From: Globobulimina sp.
Lineage: Eukaryota; Foraminifera; Rotaliida
Direction of reading: 5' to 3'
DNA: 5,629 bases
Assembly: GCA_003354225.1 (NCBI GenBank)
Contig: PIVH01000485.1
Location: 1 to 5,629, forward strand
The notes beneath the pieces are model-generated. The model saw only the letters and a program-made list of their open reading frames with translations. It was not told the origin of the DNA and searched no databases. Of the stretch, positions 1-5,629 are shown piece after piece. Each line of letters starts with the position of its first letter. Position 1 is the first letter of the stretch. Position numbers and translations under genes: made by a program.

Positions 1-317
1 GATAACATAAATATAAACTGTGATACGGTGATTCAAAGATTTTTGATTGAAATAAATATAATAATGTTTGATCAAGATCTTCTCTGTCATTCTCATTCAA
101 TTTATATCCATTGTTTTTAACTCGTGATATCATTGATATATATTTTGATGGTGCTGCTATTGCTGTATCTCTGTATTGTAAATTGCACAATTTGTCTGGC
201 ATTGCAATGAAGAAATTAGACATACTCTGCAATGGATGTTGGGAGTTTAGCAATGCCGTATGATGTGATCAATCCTGCTGTCCCAATGACCATTCCTTTT
301 CTCACTATTCCAAACAT
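1..317 (-). CDS. Unrecognised protein with N-terminal membrane segment, partial, one candidate intron
   Basis: I do not recognise this protein. On the minus strand an ATG at 317-315 opens a frame beginning MFGIVRKGMVIGTAG, which without splicing stops after 33 residues. That short frame runs into a consensus donor GTATGT at 225-220. An intron from 225 down to 171, ending TACAG, joins exon 1 (317-226, phase 2) to a frame that stays open from 170 to the window edge. The spliced product has at least 87 residues: a basic start, a Gly/Ala/Ile-rich hydrophobic segment at about residues 9-25, then a soluble mostly helical part containing KLNENDREDLDQTLLYLF. The hydrophobic segment suggests an anchored or small organellar membrane protein; this is inference. 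An unspliced alternative starts at the ATG at 223-221 (MSNFFIAMPDK) in the same downstream frame. The 3' end is missing. The gene is transcribed divergently from the aquaporin gene. Confidence 0.6.
171..225 (-). other. Candidate GT-AG intron, 55 bases
   Basis: Read on the minus strand it starts GTATGTCTAATTTC and ends TTTACAATACAG. Removing it bypasses the TAA that ends the first frame and joins two open frames in phase 2. An earlier acceptor (CCAG, ending at position 196) would give a 30-base intron, but that splice leads to a stop after about 26 codons, so the 55-base version is preferred. Confidence 0.55.
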
Positions 318-388
318 ATTGAATTAATCCTTTATAAGACTAGCACAAAACTTTCACTCAAAACTTTAATAAAAAACGAAAAAGTTAA
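318..388. promoter_or_regulatory. Divergent intergenic region between the minus-strand gene and the aquaporin gene
   Basis: Only 71 AT-rich bases separate the two inferred start codons, so both promoters must lie here or reach into the neighbouring genes. A TATA-like TTTATAAG sits at 331-338, about 50 bases before the aquaporin ATG. It is a weak match and could be chance in AT-rich DNA. No other regulatory motif can be supported. Confidence 0.3.
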
Positions 389-1381
389 ATGCCAATGGAC
401 AATAAAGCAGCTTCTGGACCATTCACTCGATATGTTGGTATTATTCCATATGTTCACATGCGGCTTATGCAAAAACAATGCAATAAAAACAGGCAATATC
501 GAGATATGCGTCAGAATTCGTTGGGACGTTTGTATTGGTGGCCAGTATTAAACTGATAGTCGCCAGTGGGACACCACTCGCTGCCTTTGGAATTGGTATT
601 TAATCTGTTTTTTAATTCAAAATTACACGAAATACATTGATAATATCGATCTAATACTAAAGGTGTAACATTAATGTCAGTTGTATCAACTTTTGGATAT
701 ATCTCATTAGCACAATTTAATCCATCCGTAACAATTGCATTCGTAGTACGCGATTGCAAGGAATTGCCACGAAAGGATTATATTCAATGGACAATGTATA
801 TTGTAATGCAATTTTGTGGTGGTATATGTGGTGGCTTTTTTGCATGGATGGCTGGCGGGAAAGATGCCTGCGATGTATATACATTTGTCAACGCCGACTA
901 TACAGTGTCGCAAGCGTTTTTCGGTGAGTTATTTTATTGTGCGATGATAGCCACAGTGAATCTTCACGTCGCATCAGATGAGCGGCTAAATGGCAATCAA
1001 GTGTATCCCGCCGCTATCGGCATGATATTAACTGTGAGCGTATTGAGTATTGGTCATATCAGTGGTTCTGCAATAAATACAGCTGTATGGGCTGGCACTG
1101 TTTCGTCTGCGAGTGCATGTTTAGACGATGGAGAGACATTGAATTTGGACCATTGCTGGATTTATTGGGTTGCGCACATATTAGCTGGCTTGATTTCTGG
1201 TGGATGGTTTGTGTTGATATATGGTAGAGATATGAATGGGGTTAATGCGAAAATGGTGGATGAAGTTCAAGCCGGATCAGCTGATAACAGAACTACGACT
1301 GAACTTACATCCGTTGATCAGAAGTATGACAAAGTGCATGTGACACATGTAACTGAAGAGGAAGAGCAAGAAATAAGATAA
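389..1381 (+). CDS. Aquaporin / major intrinsic protein (MIP) family channel, three exons
   Basis: Membrane channel of the aquaporin (MIP) family; substrate unknown. Proposed exons are 389-437, 515-595 and 681-1381, giving 276 residues; with an alternative acceptor at 662 it is 282. Both are normal family lengths. Exon 1 encodes a short cytosolic start. Exon 2 supplies helix 1 (EFVGTFVLVASIKL) and the start of helix 2. Exon 3 completes helix 2 and carries the first pore motif FNPSVT at 716-733, helix 3 (IVMQFCGGICGG), helix 4 with the conserved Glu (FFGELFYCAMIATV), helix 5 (YPAAIGMILTVSVL), the second pore motif SAINTAVW and helix 6 (WIYWVAHILAGLISGGWF). The C-terminal tail is charged and ends EEEEQEIR. 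Both NPA boxes are altered (NPS, NTA), and the Arg that normally follows the second box is Val. The ATG at 674 lies inside an intron and is not the start. ATG 389 is chosen because it is in phase with the first donor; ATG 395 is a second in-frame option. Family assignment is firm; exon 1 and the exact splice sites are inference. Confidence 0.93.
438..514 (+). other. Aquaporin intron 1 (77 bases, GT-AG)
   Basis: Donor G|GTATTATT and acceptor ATGCGTCAG, phase 1. Splicing creates the codon GAA for the Glu of the helix-1 EFVGT motif, a position conserved in aquaporins. An alternative acceptor at 492 (AAAACAG) would add AISRYAS before that Glu, but it needs a phase-0 donor, and the only nearby ones (GTTGGT at 434, GTTCAC at 452) are poor. 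Confidence 0.6.
596..680 (+). other. Aquaporin intron 2 (85 bases, GT-AG)
   Basis: Donor G|GTATTTAA and acceptor TTAATGTCAG closely match those of intron 1, and the phase (1) is the same. A branch-point-like TACTAA at 655-660 lies about 20 bases before the acceptor. Skipping the intron hits a TAA at 601-603, so splicing is required to join the helix-1 and helix-2 coding segments. A nearer acceptor at 661-662 (TAAAG|GT) is in the same phase and would retain six more residues (GVTLMS) of helix 2. Confidence 0.75.
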
Positions 1382-1638
1382 GTCAAGGGATGAATATATG
1401 AATTTGTATTTATGTGTTGTAAAATTTTAGATCGTTTTTGTTTGTTTTTTTCTGTCTCGTTTTCGATATACAATTCATCCGTTTTAGATGCGATGAAACA
1501 ATGTAATAAAAATCTCACGCGGCAATTGTCTCTCAATTTGAGTGTTTCTGACTTTCTGTGTTGTTAGCAACGCTGTACACAGTGCAATTATATTAAACCC
1601 GAGTTTGGTATTAAAGTTTTGTATAAAACATTTAAAAC
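1382..1638 (+). other. Intergenic: aquaporin 3' UTR and upstream region of the FABP-like gene
   Basis: These 257 bases hold no convincing coding region. A T-rich run (about 1434-1452) and an AATAAA at 1505-1510, about 125 bases after the aquaporin stop, would suit 3'-end formation. The remaining 130 bases before ATG 1639 should hold the promoter and leader of the next gene. No clear TATA box is seen. Confidence 0.35.
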
Positions 1639-2193
1639 ATGGCAGCGCCCGCATTCCCACCGGCTCAAGAAGTACAAGCAAAAGAGAAAGAACCTATGGT
1701 GGAACAGAAAGCACCGCCGACGCAGGAAGCCGACCATCCCGACTTTAGTGGTACATGGAAGATTGTATCGACAGATAATTTGCAAGATTTTTGTGAAGCT
1801 GCAGACATCTCTGGAACTCAATATGCAATGCAAAAAAAAGCAGAAAAACGAATGGTGCAAGTTATAGAACAAGATGGTAATATATTTACTGTGCAAATGC
1901 AAACACAAACATATGAGCGAGAATTAACATATACCATCAATGCACCCTCTAAAAAACCATTGGAATATAGGGACCAACGCAAAAATATAATATCTGCGAA
2001 AGCTAAGTGGAGTAAAGACGGTGAGGCCATTATTTTAAAATGCAAAGTCTATGCAAAGGGTATTGATCCAAATGAAGATCCCGATGAGTTCACAAAACGG
2101 AGGGAAGTCAGATATCTAAAAAAAGGGAAAATGTATGAAGAGATCACTGTAAATGATGAGACTTTGATTAGAAAATTTCAAAAAAAAAAGTAA
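1639..2193 (+). CDS. Fatty-acid-binding-protein-like (cytosolic lipocalin fold) with N-terminal extension
   Basis: Predicted 184-residue soluble protein whose residues 36-184 resemble the cytosolic fatty-acid-binding protein family, ten-stranded beta barrels that carry fatty acids or retinoids. Visible family features are the opening strand FSGTWKIVSTDNLQDF (residues 36-51, with the G-x-W core), the DGNIFTVQMQ strand pair near residue 80, the RREVRYL strand near residue 155, and a terminal RKF at 178-180, where the family often has the carboxylate-binding R-x-Y. The match to the family signature is partial: Leu-Gln stands where Phe/Tyr-Asp/Glu is usual. Residues 1-35 are an extra Pro/Glu/Lys/Gln-rich tail that typical members (about 130 residues) lack. 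The start ATG has a good context (AAAACATGG). A single exon is enough; no intron is needed. Fold assignment is by eye; lipid binding is inferred. Confidence 0.8.
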   Translation: MAAPAFPPAQEVQAKEKEPMVEQKAPPTQEADHPDFSGTWKIVSTDNLQDFCEAADISGTQYAMQKKAEKRMVQVIEQDGNIFTVQMQTQTYERELTYTINAPSKKPLEYRDQRKNIISAKAKWSKDGEAIILKCKVYAKGIDPNEDPDEFTKRREVRYLKKGKMYEEITVNDETLIRKFQKKK

Positions 2194-2291
2194 ATGTCAG
2201 TATCGTTTTTGCTACATAGATGTAAGTTTTTTATCATTTTCGCCTTGCACTTTAGTCAGTAGTGAGGTTAAGATCACTTGCTTTTTTAATC
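2194..2291 (+). other. Short intergenic/leader region with candidate 38-base intron (2222-2259)
   Basis: The region between the FABP-like stop and the next ATG is only 98 bases. It contains a perfect donor consensus GTAAGT at 2222-2227 followed by a pyrimidine-rich run and acceptors TTTAG (2255) and TCAG (2259). It could be a leader intron of the downstream gene. Removing 2222-2259 would also put an ATG at 2194 in frame with that gene, but that ATG abuts the previous stop codon, so a coding role is doubtful. Confidence 0.3.
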
Positions 2292-3173
2292 ATGGATCGT
2301 AACTTACAACAATTAGAAGCCATCGAATACCTATCATCCGATGTCTCCATTGTTCCCGAAATGTTTCAAAATGTTGAAGTGCATGATGGTCGCCCACGTA
2401 TTCTGAAAATTAACAATCACTTAAAAATAAAATATGATATCAAATTTGAATTTGGCGAAAAAAATGTTTTGTCGCAGGTACTATCAAAAATACCATATTT
2501 ACAAAATATAATGGATGGTTATGGCAGTTATCTATTTCTGGCGGGTTTAATTGAATCATATTGCAAAGTACAGAGGGAAATATATGAAGGGAATTTAAAA
2601 GGTGATGGAAATATTTGTTTTGGGGTCAAAGAGGAGTTCGAATTCAATCAACAAATCACAAAATGGTGCGTTGGTAATAAAATTGGTGACAGTATGTTTA
2701 GCATTAACTTGTCATTAAAAAATTCGTTTTCAGATAGAAAATACGAATGTGTTTTGGTTGCAGATGATAAGAATGAAAGCAATGAAGGTGAGACTGGCGA
2801 GTTACATGTCGAAGATGGCGAATCATCGCTACACTGGAAAATTGACGAATTTTCAGATTTCAATGCGACTGATTGGCCATTGCTGTTATCGGTTTTTAGT
2901 GAAAATAAATGGACGCCGCGGTTCATCAGTAACCAATTAATGTGTATGATAAATGAATGTGTAACGAATAACATTCAAGAAAATGTGAATGAATTTAAGA
3001 AAAGTAATGGAGGCAATGATATTGTTGCAAATATGGAGGAGAATGGTGACATTACCGTTGATTCGCGAGTGTGGGACAATTTTTTTGTTGATATGAGTAA
3101 TATGAAACATTTGTTGGGTGAATGGATGAATCATTTGTTTACAGATCAATGTGTTTATGATTTTTGCGATTAA
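2292..3173 (+). CDS. Unrecognised acidic protein, probably the N-terminal part of the downstream WGR gene
   Basis: I do not recognise this 293-residue protein. ATG 2292 (ATCATGG) is preferred over the in-frame GTG at 2262, since eukaryotic genes start with ATG. The frame is soluble, with no signal peptide or membrane helix. It mixes strand-rich stretches (RILKINNHLKIKYDIKFEFG) with helices, and has an acidic linker rich in Glu, Asp and Ser at residues 157-179, followed by a Trp-rich stretch (HWKIDEFSDFNATDWPLLL). The last part, GEWMNHLFTDQCVYDFCD, still looks protein-like. The stop at 3171-3173 comes five bases before the first ATG of the next long frame. A strong acceptor at 3209 lies shortly after it, so this is most likely the 5' exon of one larger gene. 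Independent function remains possible. Confidence 0.7.
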   Translation: MDRNLQQLEAIEYLSSDVSIVPEMFQNVEVHDGRPRILKINNHLKIKYDIKFEFGEKNVLSQVLSKIPYLQNIMDGYGSYLFLAGLIESYCKVQREIYEGNLKGDGNICFGVKEEFEFNQQITKWCVGNKIGDSMFSINLSLKNSFSDRKYECVLVADDKNESNEGETGELHVEDGESSLHWKIDEFSDFNATDWPLLLSVFSENKWTPRFISNQLMCMINECVTNNIQENVNEFKKSNGGNDIVANMEENGDITVDSRVWDNFFVDMSNMKHLLGEWMNHLFTDQCVYDFCD

Positions 3174-3209
3174 AAGTAATGTTTTTGTGTCTTTTTTTAA
3201 TTGTGCCAG
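3151..3209 (+). other. Candidate intron joining the unknown protein to the WGR frame
   Basis: The acceptor is strong: a pyrimidine run TGTCTTTTTTTAATTGTGCCAG ending at 3209. Three upstream donors give the correct phase and avoid the stop at 3171: GTAATA at 3097 (113 bases), GTGAAT at 3118 (92 bases) and GTGTTT at 3151 (59 bases). The 59-base choice keeps most coding sequence and matches the other intron sizes here; the 3097 donor is closest to the GTA-type donors of the other introns. The exact donor is undecided. Confidence 0.45.
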
Positions 3210-5629
3210 TGTTACCGAACATTTTTGAAGTAGACAGTTTCATGCATTCTGGCTATAGGATGCAAAATCAATTCGACAAAAAATATCACAAGAAATCAGA
3301 AAATGTGGCAGATTGGTTAGCAGGACGATATTTATTGCGTTTCTTAGATGATGATGTTATTATTTCTTGTTATGATGATATAATTAACTCATTTGATAGT
3401 AAAAAAGATATTATTTCCACATTAATCCGAGCATCGACAACACAACAAATCAAACAAATTGTTAAAATCTTAAAAGACGCACAATTAAAAGAAATCGAAC
3501 GAAATAACCATAAAATTGTTGAAAAATATGCTAAAGATGAAAATTGTCGAAAAACATATTTTAATTATTTATCCACTGACTCTATATTCAATATTTGTGA
3601 ATTTTTACAGAGAAAAGATATGGATCAATTTAAAAGGACGTCGACGCCAAATGCTTTAATTGCATTCGAAGTGATGAAATCATATAAAATGGGCATCTTT
3701 AATATGAACGAATTAATTGAACAAAATGATTACAAATATCCGATTGAGTTAGATATTAAATCCAAAATAAAAACAAACCGAATCAAACCATTCACCAAAT
3801 ATCACTCATTAATGCAATCCTATTCAACCAGATATAATATCGCATTGCCAAATATGTTAATATTGCAAGCTACAAAAATGTACAATTCTGTATATCAAGC
3901 CACGATTTTGAATGATAACAAAGAATTTCTTCATCAAAAAGCAGAAAAGAACAAAGTATTTTATATTTTAGATCAAAGCAAAATTATCAAATTGAATAAT
4001 ACGAATAAATTGCAAACAATGAATCAATTAAATCTACATTCCAACCAAGGACATACTATCACATTGTTACAATATTTCGACAGACATCAACAAAGGATAC
4101 AAAATGTGCAGTTTTTATATTTGGATGCAACCACAACATTATCTAGATTTGAGTCATATATTTTAAATGATTTATTATCAATATATGCCGCATTATATCC
4201 ACATTTATCCACTTCTTGGTGTGACAAATTGTTGTATACAGTGAACAAAATGAAACAGTTTGGGTCAAATTTGCACGAATCTTTGATTAAAATATATTAC
4301 AACATTGGTGCACATGGCATTAGATTCGATGGATACAAACCATGGCCATACACACAATCATCTTGCGACGTTGACGAATATTTTCCATTTAATACTGATG
4401 GCGCCGGTAACTATCATGTACTCCAAGAAGATGGTATTATTTATACAGCACTGTTGAACCAAACAAATTTGCAAAGTAACAATAATAAATTGTATAAGTT
4501 ACAAGTTTTAAAAAAATATAATGAGGAGCAATATCATGCATATTTTAGATGGGCTCGTGTCGGATATCGGGGTCAATTTAAAAACGTTCCCGGTGATAAA
4601 GTTCAATGCATTGCCGCTTTCAAAAAGAAATTTTTTGATAAAACTTCAAAGCATTGGGAGGATCGCAATGATGGGGTGTATAATGTTGGCATTCCCTGCA
4701 AATATGCGTATTTACCGAGTTTATCTGCAAAATGCAATGATTTCCAGGTAATTACATTTGCATTAAATCCGAATCACATTCTGTTGAAATCGGGAAATGA
4801 ACAACCTTTTTATGCAAATGTTCAGCAATATGTTAGTGATAAAAAAGCAACTTTTCAGGTTACAGTGACAAATAATATTTTACCAAATGAATTAGAACAA
4901 CAACGTTCATATTATAGTAATTATACTAATATTTGTAAACCTGTACAATGTGCACCAATCACTTTAAACGTGACACCATCAACAACCGTTAAAATGATAC
5001 AAAATGAAATCTGTCAACATTTCAACAAAACAATACCTGCGAATAATATTCAATTATTTTTAGAATTCGAAAAAAAATGGATTCCACCTCCTTCGCAATC
5101 GAATTCGAAGATTGTTCAAAGAAAATATTTATGGCATAATGACCGCTTAGGAAATATTGACGGCTTTGGTAATGGAGTAAATGCAAATCGTTGTCATTGG
5201 GAAATTGTGCCATATGATACTGTAGCAAATGTTCGTTATGATATGTGTCAAATATCTGTTTATGAAAAAAGCAGAGTCCCAAAACAAACACTATTTAACT
5301 TTCCAAATGCTCCTGTTTTTGAAGTATATATTCGAGTGTATGGTAATTCCGCTTATGATGAAAAACAAAGTGAGAATCATTGCGATTGGACAAAAGTGGT
5401 AAAAGGCGTTAAAACCTTTAAAGTGAATGAATTAATGGAGAGCTTGAAACATTTTGCAGCCCATCCATTGAATGGAAATAAATATAAGAGGATTACTGAT
5501 AAATTTGCAGCAAAAGGTGAATATTCCTTTGTTATTATGGATAAAAAAGATATATCTAATAAAAGATTTAAATGTTATGATATGGAGAATATTTATGCTG
5601 CAGTATTTGACAAAAATGTCAGATTGTGT
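3179..5629 (+). CDS. Large WGR-domain protein with F-box-like and ubiquitin-like segments, 3' partial
   Basis: An uninterrupted frame of 817 codons from ATG 3179, still open at the right edge. Residues 420-513 form a WGR domain, the DNA- or RNA-end-contacting fold of PARP1/2/3: ALLNQTNLQSNNNKLYKLQV, then FRWARVGYRGQF (Trp458; the signature reads W-A-R), then FFDKTSKHWEDR and a closing KYAYLP. After it comes none of the PARP helical regulatory domain, so this is not an ordinary PARP in the part visible. Residues 131-158 (LSTDSIFNICEFLQRKDMDQ) resemble an F-box. Residues 594-680 (ITLNVTPSTTVKMIQNEI, IPANNIQLFL, LWHNDRLGNI) resemble a ubiquitin-like beta-grasp, and about 714-790 may be a second. 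The hydrophobic start MFLCLFLIVPVLP looks like a signal peptide but is probably the pyrimidine tract of an intron read in frame; real coding would then begin at 3210 as a continuation of the upstream frame. WGR is firm; the other domains are inference. Confidence 0.88.
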   Translation, partial: MFLCLFLIVPVLPNIFEVDSFMHSGYRMQNQFDKKYHKKSENVADWLAGRYLLRFLDDDVIISCYDDIINSFDSKKDIISTLIRASTTQQIKQIVKILKDAQLKEIERNNHKIVEKYAKDENCRKTYFNYLSTDSIFNICEFLQRKDMDQFKRTSTPNALIAFEVMKSYKMGIFNMNELIEQNDYKYPIELDIKSKIKTNRIKPFTKYHSLMQSYSTRYNIALPNMLILQATKMYNSVYQATILNDNKEFLHQKAEKNKVFYILDQSKIIKLNNTNKLQTMNQLNLHSNQGHTITLLQYFDRHQQRIQNVQFLYLDATTTLSRFESYILNDLLSIYAALYPHLSTSWCDKLLYTVNKMKQFGSNLHESLIKIYYNIGAHGIRFDGYKPWPYTQSSCDVDEYFPFNTDGAGNYHVLQEDGIIYTALLNQTNLQSNNNKLYKLQVLKKYNEEQYHAYFRWARVGYRGQFKNVPGDKVQCIAAFKKKFFDKTSKHWEDRNDGVYNVGIPCKYAYLPSLSAKCNDFQVITFALNPNHILLKSGNEQPFYANVQQYVSDKKATFQVTVTNNILPNELEQQRSYYSNYTNICKPVQCAPITLNVTPSTTVKMIQNEICQHFNKTIPANNIQLFLEFEKKWIPPPSQSNSKIVQRKYLWHNDRLGNIDGFGNGVNANRCHWEIVPYDTVANVRYDMCQISVYEKSRVPKQTLFNFPNAPVFEVYIRVYGNSAYDEKQSENHCDWTKVVKGVKTFKVNELMESLKHFAAHPLNGNKYKRITDKFAAKGEYSFVIMDKKDISNKRFKCYDMENIYAAVFDKNVRLC

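Noticed and set aside
674-679. ATG at 674 as start of the aquaporin
   Set aside because: It would give a channel without helix 1 and lies just before a TGTCAG acceptor; upstream exons restore the missing helices.
511-913. Minus-strand open frames over the aquaporin gene
   Set aside because: They oppose clear channel-coding sequence, and their proteins are Cys- and Tyr-rich with no recognisable domain.
1542-1908. Other open frames overlapping the start of the FABP-like gene, on both strands
   Set aside because: They are shadows of the FABP-like frame, with low-complexity basic or aromatic-rich products.
2194-3179. Bacterial operon reading of the tightly spaced plus-strand genes
   Set aside because: Introns, eukaryotic protein families and the absence of ribosome binding sites argue against it.
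4436-4717. Calling the WGR protein a PARP
   Set aside because: The helical regulatory domain expected directly after WGR is absent, and no ADP-ribosyltransferase motif is seen before the window ends.
4521-4751. Plus-strand open frame in a second frame inside the WGR domain
   Set aside because: It overlaps the best conserved part of the WGR coding sequence and has no family features.
5022-5291. Minus-strand open frame of 89 codons
   Set aside because: It lies antisense to the long WGR frame and shows no domain or start context.
3179-5629. Ciliate-type code with TAA/TAG as glutamine
   Set aside because: Glutamine is written with CAA/CAG throughout, TAA ends the recognisable genes, and no in-frame TAA, TAG or TGA occurs in the 817-codon frame.
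1-5629. Transposons, CRISPR arrays, tRNA or rRNA genes
   Set aside because: No terminal repeats, regularly spaced repeats or recognisable RNA gene sequence was seen on either strand by eye.

Overview
The window is AT-rich nuclear DNA from a eukaryote. Four things point that way: genes interrupted by short GT-AG introns, starts and stops that fit the standard genetic code (genes end in TAA, and the longest frame has 817 sense codons), animal- or protist-type protein families, and no bacterial signals. The lineage cannot be fixed from the sequence. A cytosolic fatty-acid-binding-protein-like gene is a mostly animal trait, while the compact layout and very short introns also suit many protists.

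Layout from left to right. (1) Positions 317 to 1, minus strand: the 5' part of an unrecognised gene with a candidate 55-base intron; it leaves the window at its left edge. (2) Positions 318-388: a 71-base divergent intergenic region. (3) Positions 389-1381, plus strand: a complete aquaporin/MIP channel gene. The open frame at 674-1381 is only its last exon; two further exons with conserved splice signals restore transmembrane helices 1 and 2. Both pore motifs are degenerate (NPS and NTAV). (4) Positions 1639-2193, plus strand: a single-exon lipocalin/FABP-like protein with an extra proline- and charge-rich N-terminal tail. (5) Positions 2292-3173, plus strand: an unrecognised acidic protein. 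(6) Positions 3179-5629, plus strand: a very long frame, open at the right edge, with a clear WGR domain of the PARP2/3 type but no PARP regulatory domain after it. It has an F-box-like segment before the WGR and one or two ubiquitin-like segments after it.

The main interpretive point is that (5) and (6) are probably one gene. Only five bases separate the stop of one from the first ATG of the other. A strong 3' splice-site-like stretch (pyrimidine tract ending in CAG at 3209) lies just inside the second frame, and several upstream GT sites would join the frames. The product would be a protein of more than 1,000 residues combining an unknown N-terminal region, an F-box-like helix pair, a WGR nucleic-acid-binding fold and ubiquitin-like folds. 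I do not recognise this architecture.

The genes do not look like a functional cluster: a membrane channel, a lipid-binding protein and a probable nucleic-acid/ubiquitin-related protein simply sit close together in a compact genome.
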